Part shown: positions 1-12,129 of the stretch, one piece after another
Position numbering within the stretch: the stretch's first letter is position 1
How the letters are laid out: each line of letters starts with the position of its first letter
Origin: Sclerodactyla briareus
Taxonomy: Eukaryota > Echinodermata > Holothuroidea > Dendrochirotida > Sclerodactylidae
Length of the DNA: 64,000 nucleotides
Assembly: GCA_026419785.1 (NCBI GenBank)
Contig: JAODTK010004320.1
Location: 1-64,000 of the forward strand
Reading direction: 5' to 3'
Translations under genes and position numbers: made by a program
The notes under the pieces: generated by a model
Told to the model about the DNA's origin: nothing
Seen by the model: the letters and a program-made list of their open reading frames with translations, nothing else
The model's database searches: none

Positions 1-1890
1 AATGGCTGATAAAACAGAAGGAATGGGAAATGATTGGCGTTGGATTTGTAGAGATCGAGCCCAAAGAATTGGTTTTATATTTCACTTCAGGTTGCAAATC
101 GGCTTAGGCGCTGCTGCAAGCACATTTTTATGCGCTATGATAACTCTTCTAACAAGGTTGATTTCAATTTGGAATACGAGCTACACGACTTTACGTTATC
201 CGGGAGATAGGCCCAATTCTGTTTCAATGGTCGTTCAATAGGATTCTTCCATGTTTTCGCATATATCTTGTGGACAGAAAAAGAGTGCGCTCTTACTGTC
301 GGCGGGTGAGATATTGTCTCTGGGGGTAATAATACGGTTATAATACAGGCAGGCATGCCGTTGGCATACTTTAAGATGAAGATGCACATCTTAATAATAA
401 AGCTAGGTAACCGTTAGAATTTGCAAGTCGGAGAGGGGCGTTAGTGGCATACCTACGGCTTCCCAAACGAAGAGTTTTGAGAATCCTGTTCTGTATGGTT
501 TGGGATTCCGTATTGGACTAGGAGCCGTTCCAAAAAACCCAATATCATAAGAAATGAGGGAGTGAACAAGTGTATAATAACTTGAAGAGAGAGCGATGAC
601 GGGCACAGGAGATGGGCTTGGCACAGAAAATGGATGAAGAAGTGGTTGGAAAATGAACGAGAACAGGTGTATGTAATAATTGTGAAAGGACTGAGTCAAT
701 CGGGACAAGAGCTACAAGCCTCAGTAGCGCAAGGTCAGTGATCGTACCTGTGTGTACACTATGTACATGGACGATAGGGGACCTTGGGGTGCGCTCTGAA
801 ATTCTAGCAAATTCGCAGACGAAAATGATATGCCCAGTAAAAGATTAGCAAGATCAACAACAGCTACATAACGCTACGACCTTGGACAGCTGAAGGCAAT
901 GGTGTCAGAATAATGACAAATTGAGTTTCAATGCAGAAAGAAAATGTTCAGTCATTCATTCGATCATCACAGCTACATAATGGGAGGGAAAGAATCAAGA
1001 GAGGAGAAAAAAAGATATGGGAGGCATGTGCATGTGAATTACTCGCTGAAAAAGTCGAATTTGTAAACATCACTCCAGTGAGGGAGGCCCGCATGGTTCC
1101 ATTACCAGTATGAGAACCATACTTGAGGAAAGAGATTGATTTATTGGAAATTGTCCAGCGTGGAAGGACAAAAGTAATATCAGTAATGACAACGAAATTA
1201 TGAGGAGGACCTAAATAGACTGAGACTATAATAAAAGGAGCATCGTCAGTACCGTCAAGATCTTATACCGTTCTGATTAATTCGCAATACAAGCGACAGT
1301 TACCCAGAAATATCGGCAACCCATGACGAAGGAAAATTGGTAACGACGCGTCATAAGATGCGTTTCCGTGACCAAGATCACGAGCCTTCGGATCATCAAA
1401 ATCCGACTTGCGTCATCAACTGTCACCAAAAAGCCAGGTGAACGCTACGCGAAATCGTGACCCAAGACACTTGTTACGAGACTAACGTGACGTTCGTACG
1501 ACGTTTTCACAAACCAGAATGCAACGATTGGTGGCTGTGTGTTGTCGCTGGTACTAGTTCAACTAATCTGTGCAGTCGCAAGTAAGCAGTTAAATATATT
1601 CAAGGGGTTGTTTGCTCGTGTTGTACCGATTAATATCATCAGTTTATTGTACGATTTACAGTTACCTTTCAAATTTCTTGACTGTCGTGTCCCAGGATAC
1701 TTGACCGCCTGCAAAGTGTAAAATGGTACAAAAACCGTGCAATGGTCATCATCTACATCATATTATTCCAATGCGCCCCATAGGCATTGATAGCGGATAG
1801 TTGGGGAAGACAGGGCAGACCCTACCATCGAGCAACCAGTATCTCTTGCGTGGAGCTGAATACATGTCCACTAATAACCGGAAACCAGCA
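1..1890. other. Gene-free stretch, no recognisable feature
   Basis: No homology, splice-bounded exon or repeat was recognised. Open frames here are short (up to about 100 codons) and overlap on opposite strands without any motif, so they look like chance frames. Confidence 0.5.
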
Positions 1891-1897
1891 ATTATGT

Positions 1898-2418
1898 GGG
1901 GAGGGAGGGGGGGGGGGTGGTTTCAATTACGCTAGGGTCATCGGAAAAATAGGATCCCCAAGGCATGACACGCTCAAATCATGTTTTTGAAGGACTGAAT
2001 GTGGGACCTCCTATGTACTAGAGAGAGGTATATATATATCAATCAATTCACGGATAAGATTTTCGCGGACAAGTAAAAAGGATATGTTGAATCAATTTGC
2101 GGTGTTCAATGGTTATCGATGCGCGAGAAGAAAGAAGAAAAAAGAAACGCACTGGTAAAAACTCTACAGCTATATTTGGAGCCATCCAATTTTTTTTTGC
2201 AGTGGACGTGTGAGAATCGGTACATTAAAGTTATAGGCAGTTTTTTGTTTAAAGGGGGTGGGGACCGGGGCGATGACTTAGTTTATGTGGAGGGCGGGGG
2301 GGGGGTGTTGGACATGCAAACTCTGGAATCCAGAATGGACTCCACAAGGGTGGGACGGGGACAAGGGGATGGCAAGATGAGAGTCAAATTATACGTCTAA
2401 TTTTTTTTGGGGGGGGGG
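1898..2418 (+). repeat. Cluster of G-runs (G-quadruplex-prone)
   Basis: Five separate G-rich tracts lie on the plus strand within about 520 bp: 1898-1920, 2254-2270, 2288-2310, 2348-2368 and 2409-2418. The tract at 2348-2368 has four runs of three or more G with loops of 1-4 bases, a textbook G-quadruplex pattern. The 93-codon frame across it is Gly/Arg-rich only because of the G bias and is not taken as a gene. Confidence 0.7.
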
Positions 2419-2419
2419 T

Positions 2420-3400
2420 ATCCAGGCATACACCAGTTGTTCAGAGTGCAGGGAGGTTTCCTGTAGTAGGCTATGTCCTACTAATTGGTCTTGAGAGGAG
2501 TCATTCTTCTGTACAAAAGAGCGTCATCGGCGAACATTCGAAGATAACAAATCAGAGGATGGAGTTGGAGTTGGTGACTTAAACTACTAAGAATAATGAA
2601 TCAAATAGTTATTTATATAAGCGCGTTTATTCACAGGCGGGTGTTCGACGAAGCGATTCACGCCCAAGAATTATGTCAGTAATTGAGTGAATTGTTTCGT
2701 CACATCGACAGTGAAAGACAAGAACGTTTTGAAAAACCTATGGAGTGTTTTCTTTATTGTGTGTGTTTTTGTTTGTTGCGGTTTCTATTTTGGCAAAAAT
2801 ACAGTAATTACTCGAATGAAAAAGTCCTTTGGAAAAGATGGTTTTCAGATGGACTTGAAAGTATCAATGCTCTTCACATTGCGTAAAAAGACAGGCCAAC
2901 GTCCACAAGGTAGGCAAATAGGGAAGGAAAACACTCTATTCCCATACAAGTAGTCCTACCCTTTCTAGAACCAGAAGATGCGGCGCAAGAAAGAAAGATC
3001 GCAGGACTAGAGGGAATTATAGGAACAGATAATCAGGCAAAGTTAAAATAGGAGCAAGGTGTAAGGCACTTGAATGTGAGAATAATGATTTTATACTCGA
3101 TGACGGAATCTGAAGACATCTGATGCGATGCCAAGAGGGTATTGAAACCAAACCTGTTTGGCCAACTTTGACCACTAGTGTCTTGTGTTTAGCACACAAA
3201 GCCTTCGTCTCCTAAACAGCGCAGTTTCAATTTGCTTCTCCATGAAACTATTAAACGCGCAACCTTTTTATTTAGGATGACCGATGAAAGGTGTACGATC
3301 ATTTAGAGGTGATTGACCACTGCTACAAAAACACTATAATCAAATCCTCCATAAACCATCCTATACACTGAATTAAAATAAAACAGTTTCGACTCCGACA
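2420..3400. other. Gene-free stretch
   Basis: Nothing recognised. Two overlapping plus-strand frames at 2683-2953 have no domain signature and no splice context that could be defended. Confidence 0.45.
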
Positions 3401-3419
3401 TCTTGGTACACAAAGAGTC

Positions 3420-3720
3420 GCATGGGGTCAAATCATGGTCCATTTTGACCAGAAGGTGACCGTGAGATCGGGAAATATTACGAAAATATACTTCGGCCAC
3501 CCAAACCAGAAATGGTCAAATGAAGGTCAAAGGTCACACGATGTGGGCCAAACGCGGGGAATCAAATCAAGGTGCGCACCTTCCCAAGAGACCTCTGTCA
3601 GCAGATATCAGTTTTTTCACCCCTACTGCCAGTTCGGGTGAACATGTCCATGTTTTATGGGAAAAAAATCACTTCCAGGAAGTAAACCTGTCCGTATTTA
3701 AGTCCACATAAGGATACGGC
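3420..3720 (+). repeat. AGGTCA-type interspersed repeat
   Basis: Diverged member of the repeat class seen through this window, marked by direct AGGTCA half-sites. At 3524-3536 two half-sites are separated by one base, a perfect DR1 arrangement. The surrounding text (plus-strand GGTCAAA and GGTCACAC blocks) resembles the copy near 4335. Confidence 0.5.
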
Positions 3721-4219
3721 AGGAACACATACTATTGGCAGTTTTATGCTATGAGTGACCCTGATGAGTGTGATGACACAAAGGTTCACACTGTCCTGAA
3801 ATTTCAACAATGCCAGCAATTGTCACTGGAAGATGTTCAGGCGAAAAATATTTGGTTTTCGTTCATAAGTGAATTGAATGAACATTTAATAACATGATAG
3901 TTTTCTTATAAAAATCGTGAAAAATGTTATTTCGATGAGATGCACCAGTCCTGCGAGCATTATGTATTCCAATGTATACACTCGATACTATTGCCAAAAG
4001 GTGGCTAACAGAACAACTTTTGACTCCTATAAACTTATAAGAAAAGGGTGCCCGACTGAAGCAAAAGAGTGTGTTTCGGTATTAGCACAAACAACTAGTT
4101 AAACATAACGAAACATTTACAGTTTCAGTTTCTGGCCCGTGTAAACCAAATACGGTAGGTACTTTGTTCAAGATTCGACTCTGACATGTGGACTAACATC
4201 AATTGTTTTGTAACAAGGT

Positions 4220-4236
4220 AAAAAAAAAAAAAAAAA
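4220..4236 (+). repeat. Poly-A tract
   Basis: A run of about 17 A residues. It lies next to an AGGTCA-type repeat and could be a retroposon tail, but no element body was recognised. Confidence 0.6.
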
Positions 4237-4299
4237 CATATGAAACCACATCGTAATGCATCTCCATTCATGAAAAAGGAAATGGCCACGAAAATTATT

Positions 4300-4600
4300 A
4301 AAATTTAGCCAAGGTAGTTAGAGGGGTCAAATTGAGGTCAAAAGTCACACCGAGGAGGGTTAACAAGTGGATCACAATGGCACAACCTACCACTTCGGCT
4401 GATATTGGCTTTCTATTTTTGGCCAAAAACTAGTTTTTGACTCGAATTGACATAGTGACATTCGAATATGATCCCTTACATCAATTGCAAAATAGTCCAA
4501 CAACATCCAACGAGGTGGGACCTTTGCCTTGAGTCCTGAGTCTTTGGCCTTTCAAATATTTCGGTTTTTGGCCTCTGATGACAGCTTTGGTGCCTCACAA
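4300..4600 (+). repeat. AGGTCA-type interspersed repeat
   Basis: A second diverged copy close to the one at 3420-3720. It has one perfect half-site at 4335-4340 followed by a degenerate AAGTCA. No coding potential. Confidence 0.4.
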
Positions 4601-4710
4601 TTAACAAGAATCATGAGGATCATTTTCACCACATGCATGACCTGATATGAAATACTTGATATATTGCTCCGCGTAATGCCAGATATCGTCCGGACAAGAA
4701 GTAGTGAGTG

Positions 4711-4744
4711 ACACACACAAACACACACACACACACACACGCAC
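4711..4744 (+). repeat. (CA)n microsatellite
   Basis: Nearly pure AC dinucleotide repeat with one interruption. A perfect 12-bp palindrome (CACATGCATGTG) lies about 50 bases downstream. The Val/Cys-rich frames on the minus strand are by-products of the repeat. Confidence 0.9.
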
Positions 4745-4809
4745 ATACATACAGACATATTCACCAAACGCGCTCAACACGGACACACACCACATGCATG
4801 TGTGACCAC

Positions 4810-6100
4810 ATAGAAATAGAGGGGAGAGAATGGATTAATTGATGCCACAGATAAAACATAACGTCCGATAAGGTTTTCGTATCGTATCGGATCGTATCCC
4901 ACTAGTGTGAACAACTCTTTCCTCGATAATTCGGAAAATCAATTAGTTCACTACACGTAGGCTGGTTAGTTAATTCGTGTTGTTGTATTTATTTCAGGAA
5001 GTTGAGGATTGAGAAATAATTGTCATGTGAGTGCGTTTTTTGTAGTTGGGGATCAATAACACTATTACAAGGGCTCTGTTGCGAACTAAAACCGGGGGTG
5101 GCGTCATATTGGAGGATTTTGTCTCCTATTATGACAGGGAAACTCCTTCTTCACGTGATTCAATTCTTTCAACACTGCTCCATTGACGAAACGATTTCAG
5201 ATGTGAACAAGGTCGTCTGCCATGCCAGCAGTTAACATACTACTCCGTCAAATCGCGCAGGTGTTTTCGCCTTCAAATTCTACAATTATTTATAACATTT
5301 AGTAAATTACGGAAAACTCTAGCATATTTTCAACATTCTTCACCATTGATTTAGTTCAGATTCATCTATAGCTGAGGGATTACTATGACATAGAATAATG
5401 GACGATAAAACTGACCCCATACCGTACAATAGGCTGATATTGTCCGTGAATATCACTGTGGCATGTATAAGCATTCTTGCTTGCTATATAAGCAATAGCA
5501 CGCTATTTGCAGTTGTACGCGTGAACTGAGCGACTAATCCACATCCTATGGGCTGGCGCGAGCTATGCATATATTTTTTCTATTTTTCGCTGTTTAGCTA
5601 ATCAGCTGAATCGACTAGTCGAATGCATATAGTTATTTTCATAACCTGCGAGGATTATTATGGGGAGAGTCATTTCTAAAGGCAGGTTCACAGGACTCTT
5701 GGCATTTCGGGAAATGTACATTTTCAATCGACATGAGACATAGGCCTAGCCCTTTCCTGGCAAAAAGAATCTCTATTCGAGGCCTGGGCCTACCTCAATA
5801 GTTCATGACATGTGTTTAGTTTGTTACCCTTCTATAAATACATATTATTCAATCCTGTGATAATCGGATGGAATCGCCGGTTCGACCACGCAGTACGTCA
5901 TTCGGCCCTGGATAATTTTACTGTGTATGGTTTCCGACCCAGGCGCCAAATGACTCAATATTTTCCGGTAAGCTGTAGGCCTAATTCTCCTGACCAATGA
6001 AAGGTCATAAGTCCAGGTAGAGTATTGGGCTCATAGGCCGATTACATCGTCAACTTCATCGATTTAAGGCTTATCAGAAATGGTAACGGTCAGTAAAGTC
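4810..6100. other. Gene-free stretch
   Basis: No gene recognised. It contains a TATA-like string near 5490 and a 12-bp palindrome TCGACTAGTCGA near 5610, neither with any supporting transcript structure, and two GGCCTA-type motifs around 5740-5795. Confidence 0.45.
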
Positions 6101-6161
6101 AAAACGTTTGCCCTGACCATCGAAAATCCTGTCTTGATCGTCTAAAGTCGTTTTGTAGCTA

Positions 6162-6400
6162 TCTTGTTCAAGACGCCGTGACTGTTACTCAATTTTACCC
6201 TTTTCAACATACATCAGGTCTTCTTATCCCTTGAACGTACGGTCCTAGACTGTTTCGCCACGGACGAAGCGCTGTATCCTTGCCATTCCCCCACTGATAT
6301 ATATATCGATAGCTGGAGGCACCACCTGGTTTGGTTCGTTGTAACGAAGTTCAGATGCTAGCTCCGTCTTAACCCAAGACTAGTTTGTAGCAGAGTATAT
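6162..6400 (+). repeat. Direct duplication, copy 1
   Basis: Diverged direct repeat of 6733-6975. Shared landmarks in order are CTTGTTC-AAGACGCCGT, CCCTTGAAC followed by TACGGTCCTAG, TTTCGCCACGG, TTGCCATTC and GATAGCTGGAGG. Offset between copies is about 571 bp. No coding signal is conserved between the copies. Confidence 0.75.
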
Positions 6401-6732
6401 ATGCAGCTACCGACAGTGTGAACAACACAGTACGGTACAACTTCCAAACAATGGACTATTGACACCCGCGGACAAAAGTGTACATCCGTTTATTTGCGCC
6501 TTCTTTCTGCGGAACACTCTTTTGACAATGTACACTAGTCATTTCTGGAACTAAAGTTTCCTTGCCTCCTGAACTATCATCAGGAACCACTGCATGGAGT
6601 AGCGGCTTGTAGCGTAAAGGTGATGGACTTCCAGCGAAATGAAATCGACCAAGTGGGCTAGGCCAAGTGTGTACAATATTTATTTAGATTGAGCATTGAC
6701 CTTTCTCCTTTCTCAATAGTAGTGGGGGATTA

Positions 6733-6975
6733 GTCTTGTTCCAAGACGCCGTAGCTGTGACTCTATTTTGGGCTTCTCACTAATCTAGGTCCCCTATATT
6801 GCCCTTGAACAGTACGGTCCTAGCTTGTTTTTTCGCCACGGGCCGACTATTGAAGCTTTGCCATTCACCAATCACCACACCATCTCTACGATAGCTGGAG
6901 GGCACAACGGGTTGGATCGTTCAACAGTGCTAGCCTTCGTCTTACCCAACTATGTAGTAATTGAGAACCCATTCC
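6733..6975 (+). repeat. Direct duplication, copy 2
   Basis: Second member of the pair with 6162-6400, same orientation, differing by many small indels. The 102-codon plus-strand frame that begins in this copy is not open in the first copy, so it is not treated as a gene. Confidence 0.75.
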
Positions 6976-6979
6976 ATAG

Positions 6980-8480
6980 CCTACTCTCCAGGTTAGATAG
7001 TGTACGGCATACAGCTCCGTTAACTTACCACCGATACCATTTAGATATAGTTCAACCGAGGCCACGAATAAAGAGTATGGCAATGAATCACCAACCTCAC
7101 CCGGCATTCAGTAAGAGCGGTGTCAGGCCGTAGCTGGGGAATCGCTTGTAACTCAGGAGAATTATAGAGTTATCTGTCGTCGCACTATTGAGCACGCCCC
7201 CCACTTGGAGTGATAGGGCAAATAATGAACTGGGAATGCTACTGCCTCGCGTCTACCTTATATAGGGCGTTCATGCGTCATCCCGATAACCATGGAAAGG
7301 TATTCACTTTAAAATTCCATTGCGCACGAATGTCATAATTTTTATAATCGGGGGGTCTACGAGGGAGTCGAGATGGTGCGAACAGAAGAAGCAGTAAGTG
7401 ACTCGATTTGTGATGGTGGAACCGGCGGGAGGGCTCTGAGCCTGCATACGATGACCAACGAGAAACCACTATTAAAGAGGCTGGGTTAACCGAGTAACGG
7501 CGGTGCATGAGTCGGAACTGTTTGTTTTTTCAGGAGCAGTTTGGTTTTCGACGAAGACGAATTGCATCAATTGGTGAATGTTCCGATAGTTTTTACTATT
7601 CTATACTTTGCAGGGAAAAGTGTACAAGTTACAGTAACCAGTTATTAATACCAGTTCCGAATTCAACCTAGCGGCGTCAACCCTAGCAGTGGGCGATATA
7701 TACTTAAGTTGCGATTGGGTGATCTTGTCTTCCACTTCATGGTACCGTTGTAAGGTAGTGAAAATTACAGGGTTCTGCAGTTCGTATAGAGATATTCGCA
7801 ATAAGCCAGTTCGGAGTTCCAGTTTAATGTGGATGATATGATATGTGTCAAAGGGCACAAGGGAACGACAGCAGTTCGTCGTGAACGTACAGTTTGCTGA
7901 ACGATTTTAGGAACTCCCTGCCGAAAAACTTACGCATCTGCCCAAACAAAAACTCACCGGATTTCCCCCCCATTACTGATCCAAAACGATAACATTCGAA
8001 AACATGGGGTGAATGGGGGCGTTTTCACGTAGTGGTGCAGTTCAAAAATAGCCGTAACAATAGTAGGGGGAATCCCGTCTATTCCCTCGAACTGTTCCGT
8101 TGGTGGCAGGCGCGCAATTACAACTAGAATGCTTAATAAGTCACGTCGGTCCGCTGTGAGATGCAGCCACGTTAGGACTCGACATAAATCTTCCGCTACA
8201 GCCTAAGTTCCGAGAAGATGTCGGAATTCTGAAGCCACTGACCGGAGTGTACCTGAGGATGGGCAAGAAAATAGCGGTCCCGGGAAAACAGGTTGAATGA
8301 AAGTGGTGTCTACCCTTGCATTAGTGAATCGTCTGAGCATTAGTCGTGAAGAGAAGGCGAAATGTATCTGGTGCTCATCACGATCAATACGACCATGGTT
8401 TGCTCGAAGAGCTCACATGTCTTCCTGAACCCGTATTAAATCAAATAAAGGAAACAGTGCAGCAGTTGTCAATATAAGTT
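6980..8480. other. Gene-free stretch
   Basis: No recognisable gene or repeat. The longest frames (about 75-85 codons, minus strand) lack motifs. Confidence 0.45.
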
Positions 8481-8720
8481 TTTTACTTTCTCCTTGAAAA
8501 TCTCGAGCACAGAGAAGGTACCAATGTTCAATAATGATAGCACTGACCAAGTGTCATCAAAATGTAACATGATTTAGAAGAAAATGCATTTCTGCTATGC
8601 CTCACACAATAGCTCATTATGCTTCGTCAATGACCTTTGACATTGATTCCTTTGAAAACACATAATGACCCTTTTGCCATTGATGGGACATGATGATTCA
8701 ATTCAACTCTCTAGGAAGGG
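8480..8720 (-). repeat. AGGTCA-type interspersed repeat, inverted
   Basis: Minus-orientation relative of the AGGTCA repeats: TGACCTTTGACATTGA near 8632 is the reverse complement of the typical motif. It is flanked by text resembling the 24.98 and 60.3 kb copies. Confidence 0.45.
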
Positions 8721-9494
8721 ATGCGTCTTGACAATTTTTTCACAGAATAGGCTCATATGGTTCGTGAACGAACTTCGATCGTGAATTCCTGAAAAACATA
8801 GGGTACCACTATGGCATTCAAAACCCGATGTCATGGATAATTCATAATTCAATTTTTCACGTATATACCTCATCGTATAAGGTTGACTCATAACTCTTGG
8901 GTTTCCGAATGTTATGATGGCACTGGCAAGTATCATGGGTATCCAAACCTGCTGTGTTGACCATATTTTCTTTCACACTAATTTATCATTTAATACCACC
9001 ACTACCAATGCGATAATAGAATTTACTGGAAAATACGTAGCTAGCCTTGGTTATACTTTATGCCTACGTTACTTTGCGTCTTCCGTGAGTGGGCACTGAA
9101 AGAAACGTTCAAACGATCGGAAATAACTACAAATAGACACGCTGGGATATTTAAATGATATGGGTAACCTGCTGTTAAACATAACTTGTTTGTGACATTT
9201 TTTCCCTCGAAAATCATGGATGCCACGAATAAATGGTTTCACTGGCGAACGCAGCAATGCACAATTAATCATGTACTTTCCAACGTTTAAACCGGATTCT
9301 AACCCCAACATCCGTTATTGCAAATACAGGATTCTGATTGGCTAACCCCAGTCACGCGACTGTCCTTTATTCTGCAACAACAGTCAGTATCCTATATTAG
9401 ACTTGTTCAAGTTGTCGGTCATTTTGGATACCACGCCAGCTGGTCAGAGTAACACAACAATCGAATACGTGCTCGATTTGCTGGGTCTAAGTAA

Positions 9495-9840
9495 ACGCAG
9501 TACTTTTTCAACGCAAATGTGAGGTTGCGTGAACCTTTCGGAGTTTATGTTTACACGCAGATCCTGTTCCAGTATACGCGCGCTTCAAAGGGCGCTCTGC
9601 CTCAACGGAATACAAACGGCGAACGACGCGTTGCTCCGTTGGCATTGGGACGCCATGTTTACACGCGCAGAACCCTCCAGTTCGGCACGCGTGGTTTGTA
9701 TTGCGTCTCCGTGGAGGTACGCACAGCACGCTCAGCACGCCTGTCCAATCTTTTGTGTATTGGGTGCGCAATGCAATCACTTCGATCGAACTAACGCAAT
9801 AGTTACCCCTAGCGCTTCTTTACTGTTTGAGGATACAAGA
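9495..9840. promoter_or_regulatory. CpG-dense stretch, possible promoter-type island
   Basis: By eye this segment is clearly richer in CpG than its AT-rich surroundings, with clustered ACGCG, GCGCGC and CGAACGACGCG strings. An inverted CCAAT box (GATTGGCTAAC) lies about 160 bp upstream near 9336. Because CpG is spared, both strands keep overlapping frames of about 90-106 codons; these look compositional. It contains two similar halves, each with GTTTACACGC. It could equally be a GC-rich repeat. No transcription start can be assigned. Confidence 0.35.
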
Positions 9841-9926
9841 TTAATCTAGAGATATAGATATCTCTAATCGTTCCGGGTATTTCCTGATTTGTGGGTTGTA
9901 GTATAGGAATGGAACTACAGCAGGTC

Positions 9927-10045
9927 GACTTTACTGGTTCATAAACAGTCTCGACTCGAATTTAGCTTAATAACGAACTCGGCTGCGCCTTGTCCTTTAT
10001 TTACCTAAATTCATAGTCTCGACTGTTTATTCGCCAGTAAAAGTC
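9927..10045. repeat. Imperfect inverted repeat (hairpin)
   Basis: Two arms of about 40 bp face each other. The left arm starts GACTTTACTGG and continues to GAATTTAG; the right arm mirrors it from CTAAATTC to CCAGTAAAAGTC. Similarity continues weakly outside, to about 9908 and 10072. The loop is about 35 bp. No target-site duplication was identified, so it may be a MITE or a simple palindrome. Confidence 0.7.
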
Positions 10046-10389
10046 TCCCAGTTGCAGTTTTTATTATATTCCTTGAAGATAAGCCTAGCTTCTTGGCATC
10101 AGCTCTGGGAGTTCAGCACCAAAGTTTCCTTGCGATCTTACTTTCATGGACAAATGCGACTTGCCTTTGTCAAGACATTGAAGTTGTGCTAATTCACACA
10201 GTCCCTAACAATGTTAAAGTGCGGATACAGGTGCACGGGGAGGTGGACATCCCTCATAAAGATGCGGTATAAGGCCTCAACCAACTATGGTAGGACTAAC
10301 TACGAAGGTAATGATTTCAAACGATCCAGATCGTTCTTTGAAGAGTCCCATAACTGCTCATAGAAAGGCATACAAACAGAGGATATTAC

Positions 10390-10690
10390 GTCGATGAAGC
10401 AAGGATGAAGACCACGCCCCAAACAGATGAAGACCACGCCCGGGAATGAAACGCCCCAGAGGATTAAGCCACACAAGAGGGTGAAGACAACGCCTATAGA
10501 TGAAGACCACACCCAGATGATGGAAACCGGTTGCCCCATAGGATGGAGACCACGCCCAGAGGGTAGAGACCACGCCCAGAAGATGAGACCACACCCAGAG
10601 GATGAGGACCACACCCAGAGGATGAGGACTTGTAGTCCCAGGAGGCGATGGAGACTACGCCCAGAGGAAGCAGCCACCACCCTTTGATGA
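10390..10690 (+). repeat. Minisatellite, GACCACGCCCAGA-type units
   Basis: About a dozen imperfect units of roughly 18-25 bp containing GACCACGCCCAGAGGATG. The homologous position in the second duplication copy (near 45213) carries essentially one unit, so the expansion is specific to this copy. Overlapping frames on both strands (up to 157 codons, Trp/Ser/Gly-rich on minus) are artefacts of the repeat. Confidence 0.85.
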
Positions 10691-10927
10691 ATACTACAGT
10701 AGCTAGTTGTAAGAACATTAAAAAATGCTTCTATCATGGGGAAAACAAAAAAAAAAAACACTAACCTTAACACGACTGGCTACATAATCTGCTGTCCCCT
10801 GAGCGACCATATTTCCCTCCAACAGAGTACACCATGTGGATATTCAGACTATTTATGTCTGTCATCATCGAACTGCCGTAAAAAAATGTACATTTCCAGT
10901 ATATGTTGACTCAAAGTGCAGACTTAC

Positions 10928-11106
10928 TTTACTGGCACATGCATTGGTTCGACATTCACTGGTTAACAGTTAATTATCAATCGAATAGTAGTCCCCGCCA
11001 ATGTTATGGCGAACGGTATTATTGCGAAAAGCCGCAAATCATGGGTTGATATAACACGGCATCATAGTAACCCCCACGATGAGACAATACTCATTTGGGT
11101 GTTTGC
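10928..11106 (-). pseudogene. Decayed exon-like segment, copy A
   Basis: Homologue of the open exon-like segment at 45427-45587. The acceptor context (CTTCAG at the high-coordinate end) and a donor GTAAGT at the low-coordinate end are both kept, but the reading frame has several stops and indels. Only the first part, around a Ser-His-Arg-Gly-Gly string followed by paired Tyr, still reads like the other copy. It is either a dead paralogous exon or a repeat that carries splice-like signals by chance. Confidence 0.3.
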
Positions 11107-12129
11107 CTGAAGACCCAGACCTAAAGATTTGAGAATGTTACTGTCTCCGGGATTTTTTTAACAGCCTCCATATGTAGCCTTCGAAAATGCTGTTCATCAC
11201 TTAGTGAAGAGTTAACGGACACTACATGATTATCATATCGAATACAAGAGTTGGTGAATCCGACATTCATACCACTAATTTTCGTTACCGTGTTTAGATC
11301 CTTTTAAATCTGTACATGTGTGTTGTGCAGGATTGAAAAGTAATCTCTCCTTGCTCTACTCTAATTCAGCTGCCCGTTTAACCTTCAATGACTAGACACC
11401 TGGCTAATAGATTCTCGGGAGATTCCGGTTTCAAAACGGTGACTTTTAGTATCATTGCTTTAGGGCTCCCTGTGGGGTTATTGCGCAATCAGGAATCCTA
11501 GTTACAACATAAAAGCTGCACCGACGCTGACAAGACAATGTCGGCCCCAGGTTACTATCTGATGATTACCATGAGTATAATATGGGAACCTTTATAGCGC
11601 CAGATATGAACAATACTCCAACTGCGCTGACAGGCAACCACTGATGGAACTGGGTTGTGTCTTAGGGCGGAATTTTGAGTTAGTTAAATTTGACCTGCTA
11701 CGGATGGCCCCTGGCCAGATGAGTTCCAGTATGAGGGCCTCAGTAAGCACTTTCCCTTCCCCTCTTCTCATTTCAGTCCTATACAAATACACCTGGGACA
11801 CAAATTCCATTCCCATCTTTTGGGGGTTGTAGAGCGTAATGGGGAACGGTAATAGGGAAACGTTACCATACACCCAAAGGCAAACAATATGTAGAGATAC
11901 ATATATATAATCTTGAATAGGATTCCTGTACTTGACCGGCCCTGTTCAGGGAAAAACAAGATTTGATACGAGTCGGATTATCCCGAAATCCGGTATGTGA
12001 ACCAGCAGCGTTTCTTTCTAGAGAGTTTGTATATGCTTCAACTTGGACGATTATAATGAGTAAACCTCAATAGAAAACAGAAGTGGCAGTGTCCGATGCT
12101 AGGAACGGAAGGCATGTATAAGAGTAGTG

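Noticed and set aside
135-389. Minus frame ending in a LeuProAsp-like string resembling LINE C-termini
   Set aside because: Only one weak motif and no RT motifs upstream on that strand.
10300-10773. 157-codon minus frame starting with a hydrophobic, signal-like run
   Set aside because: The body is the GACCACGCCC minisatellite read in one phase and the hydrophobic start comes from an A-run; not present in copy B.
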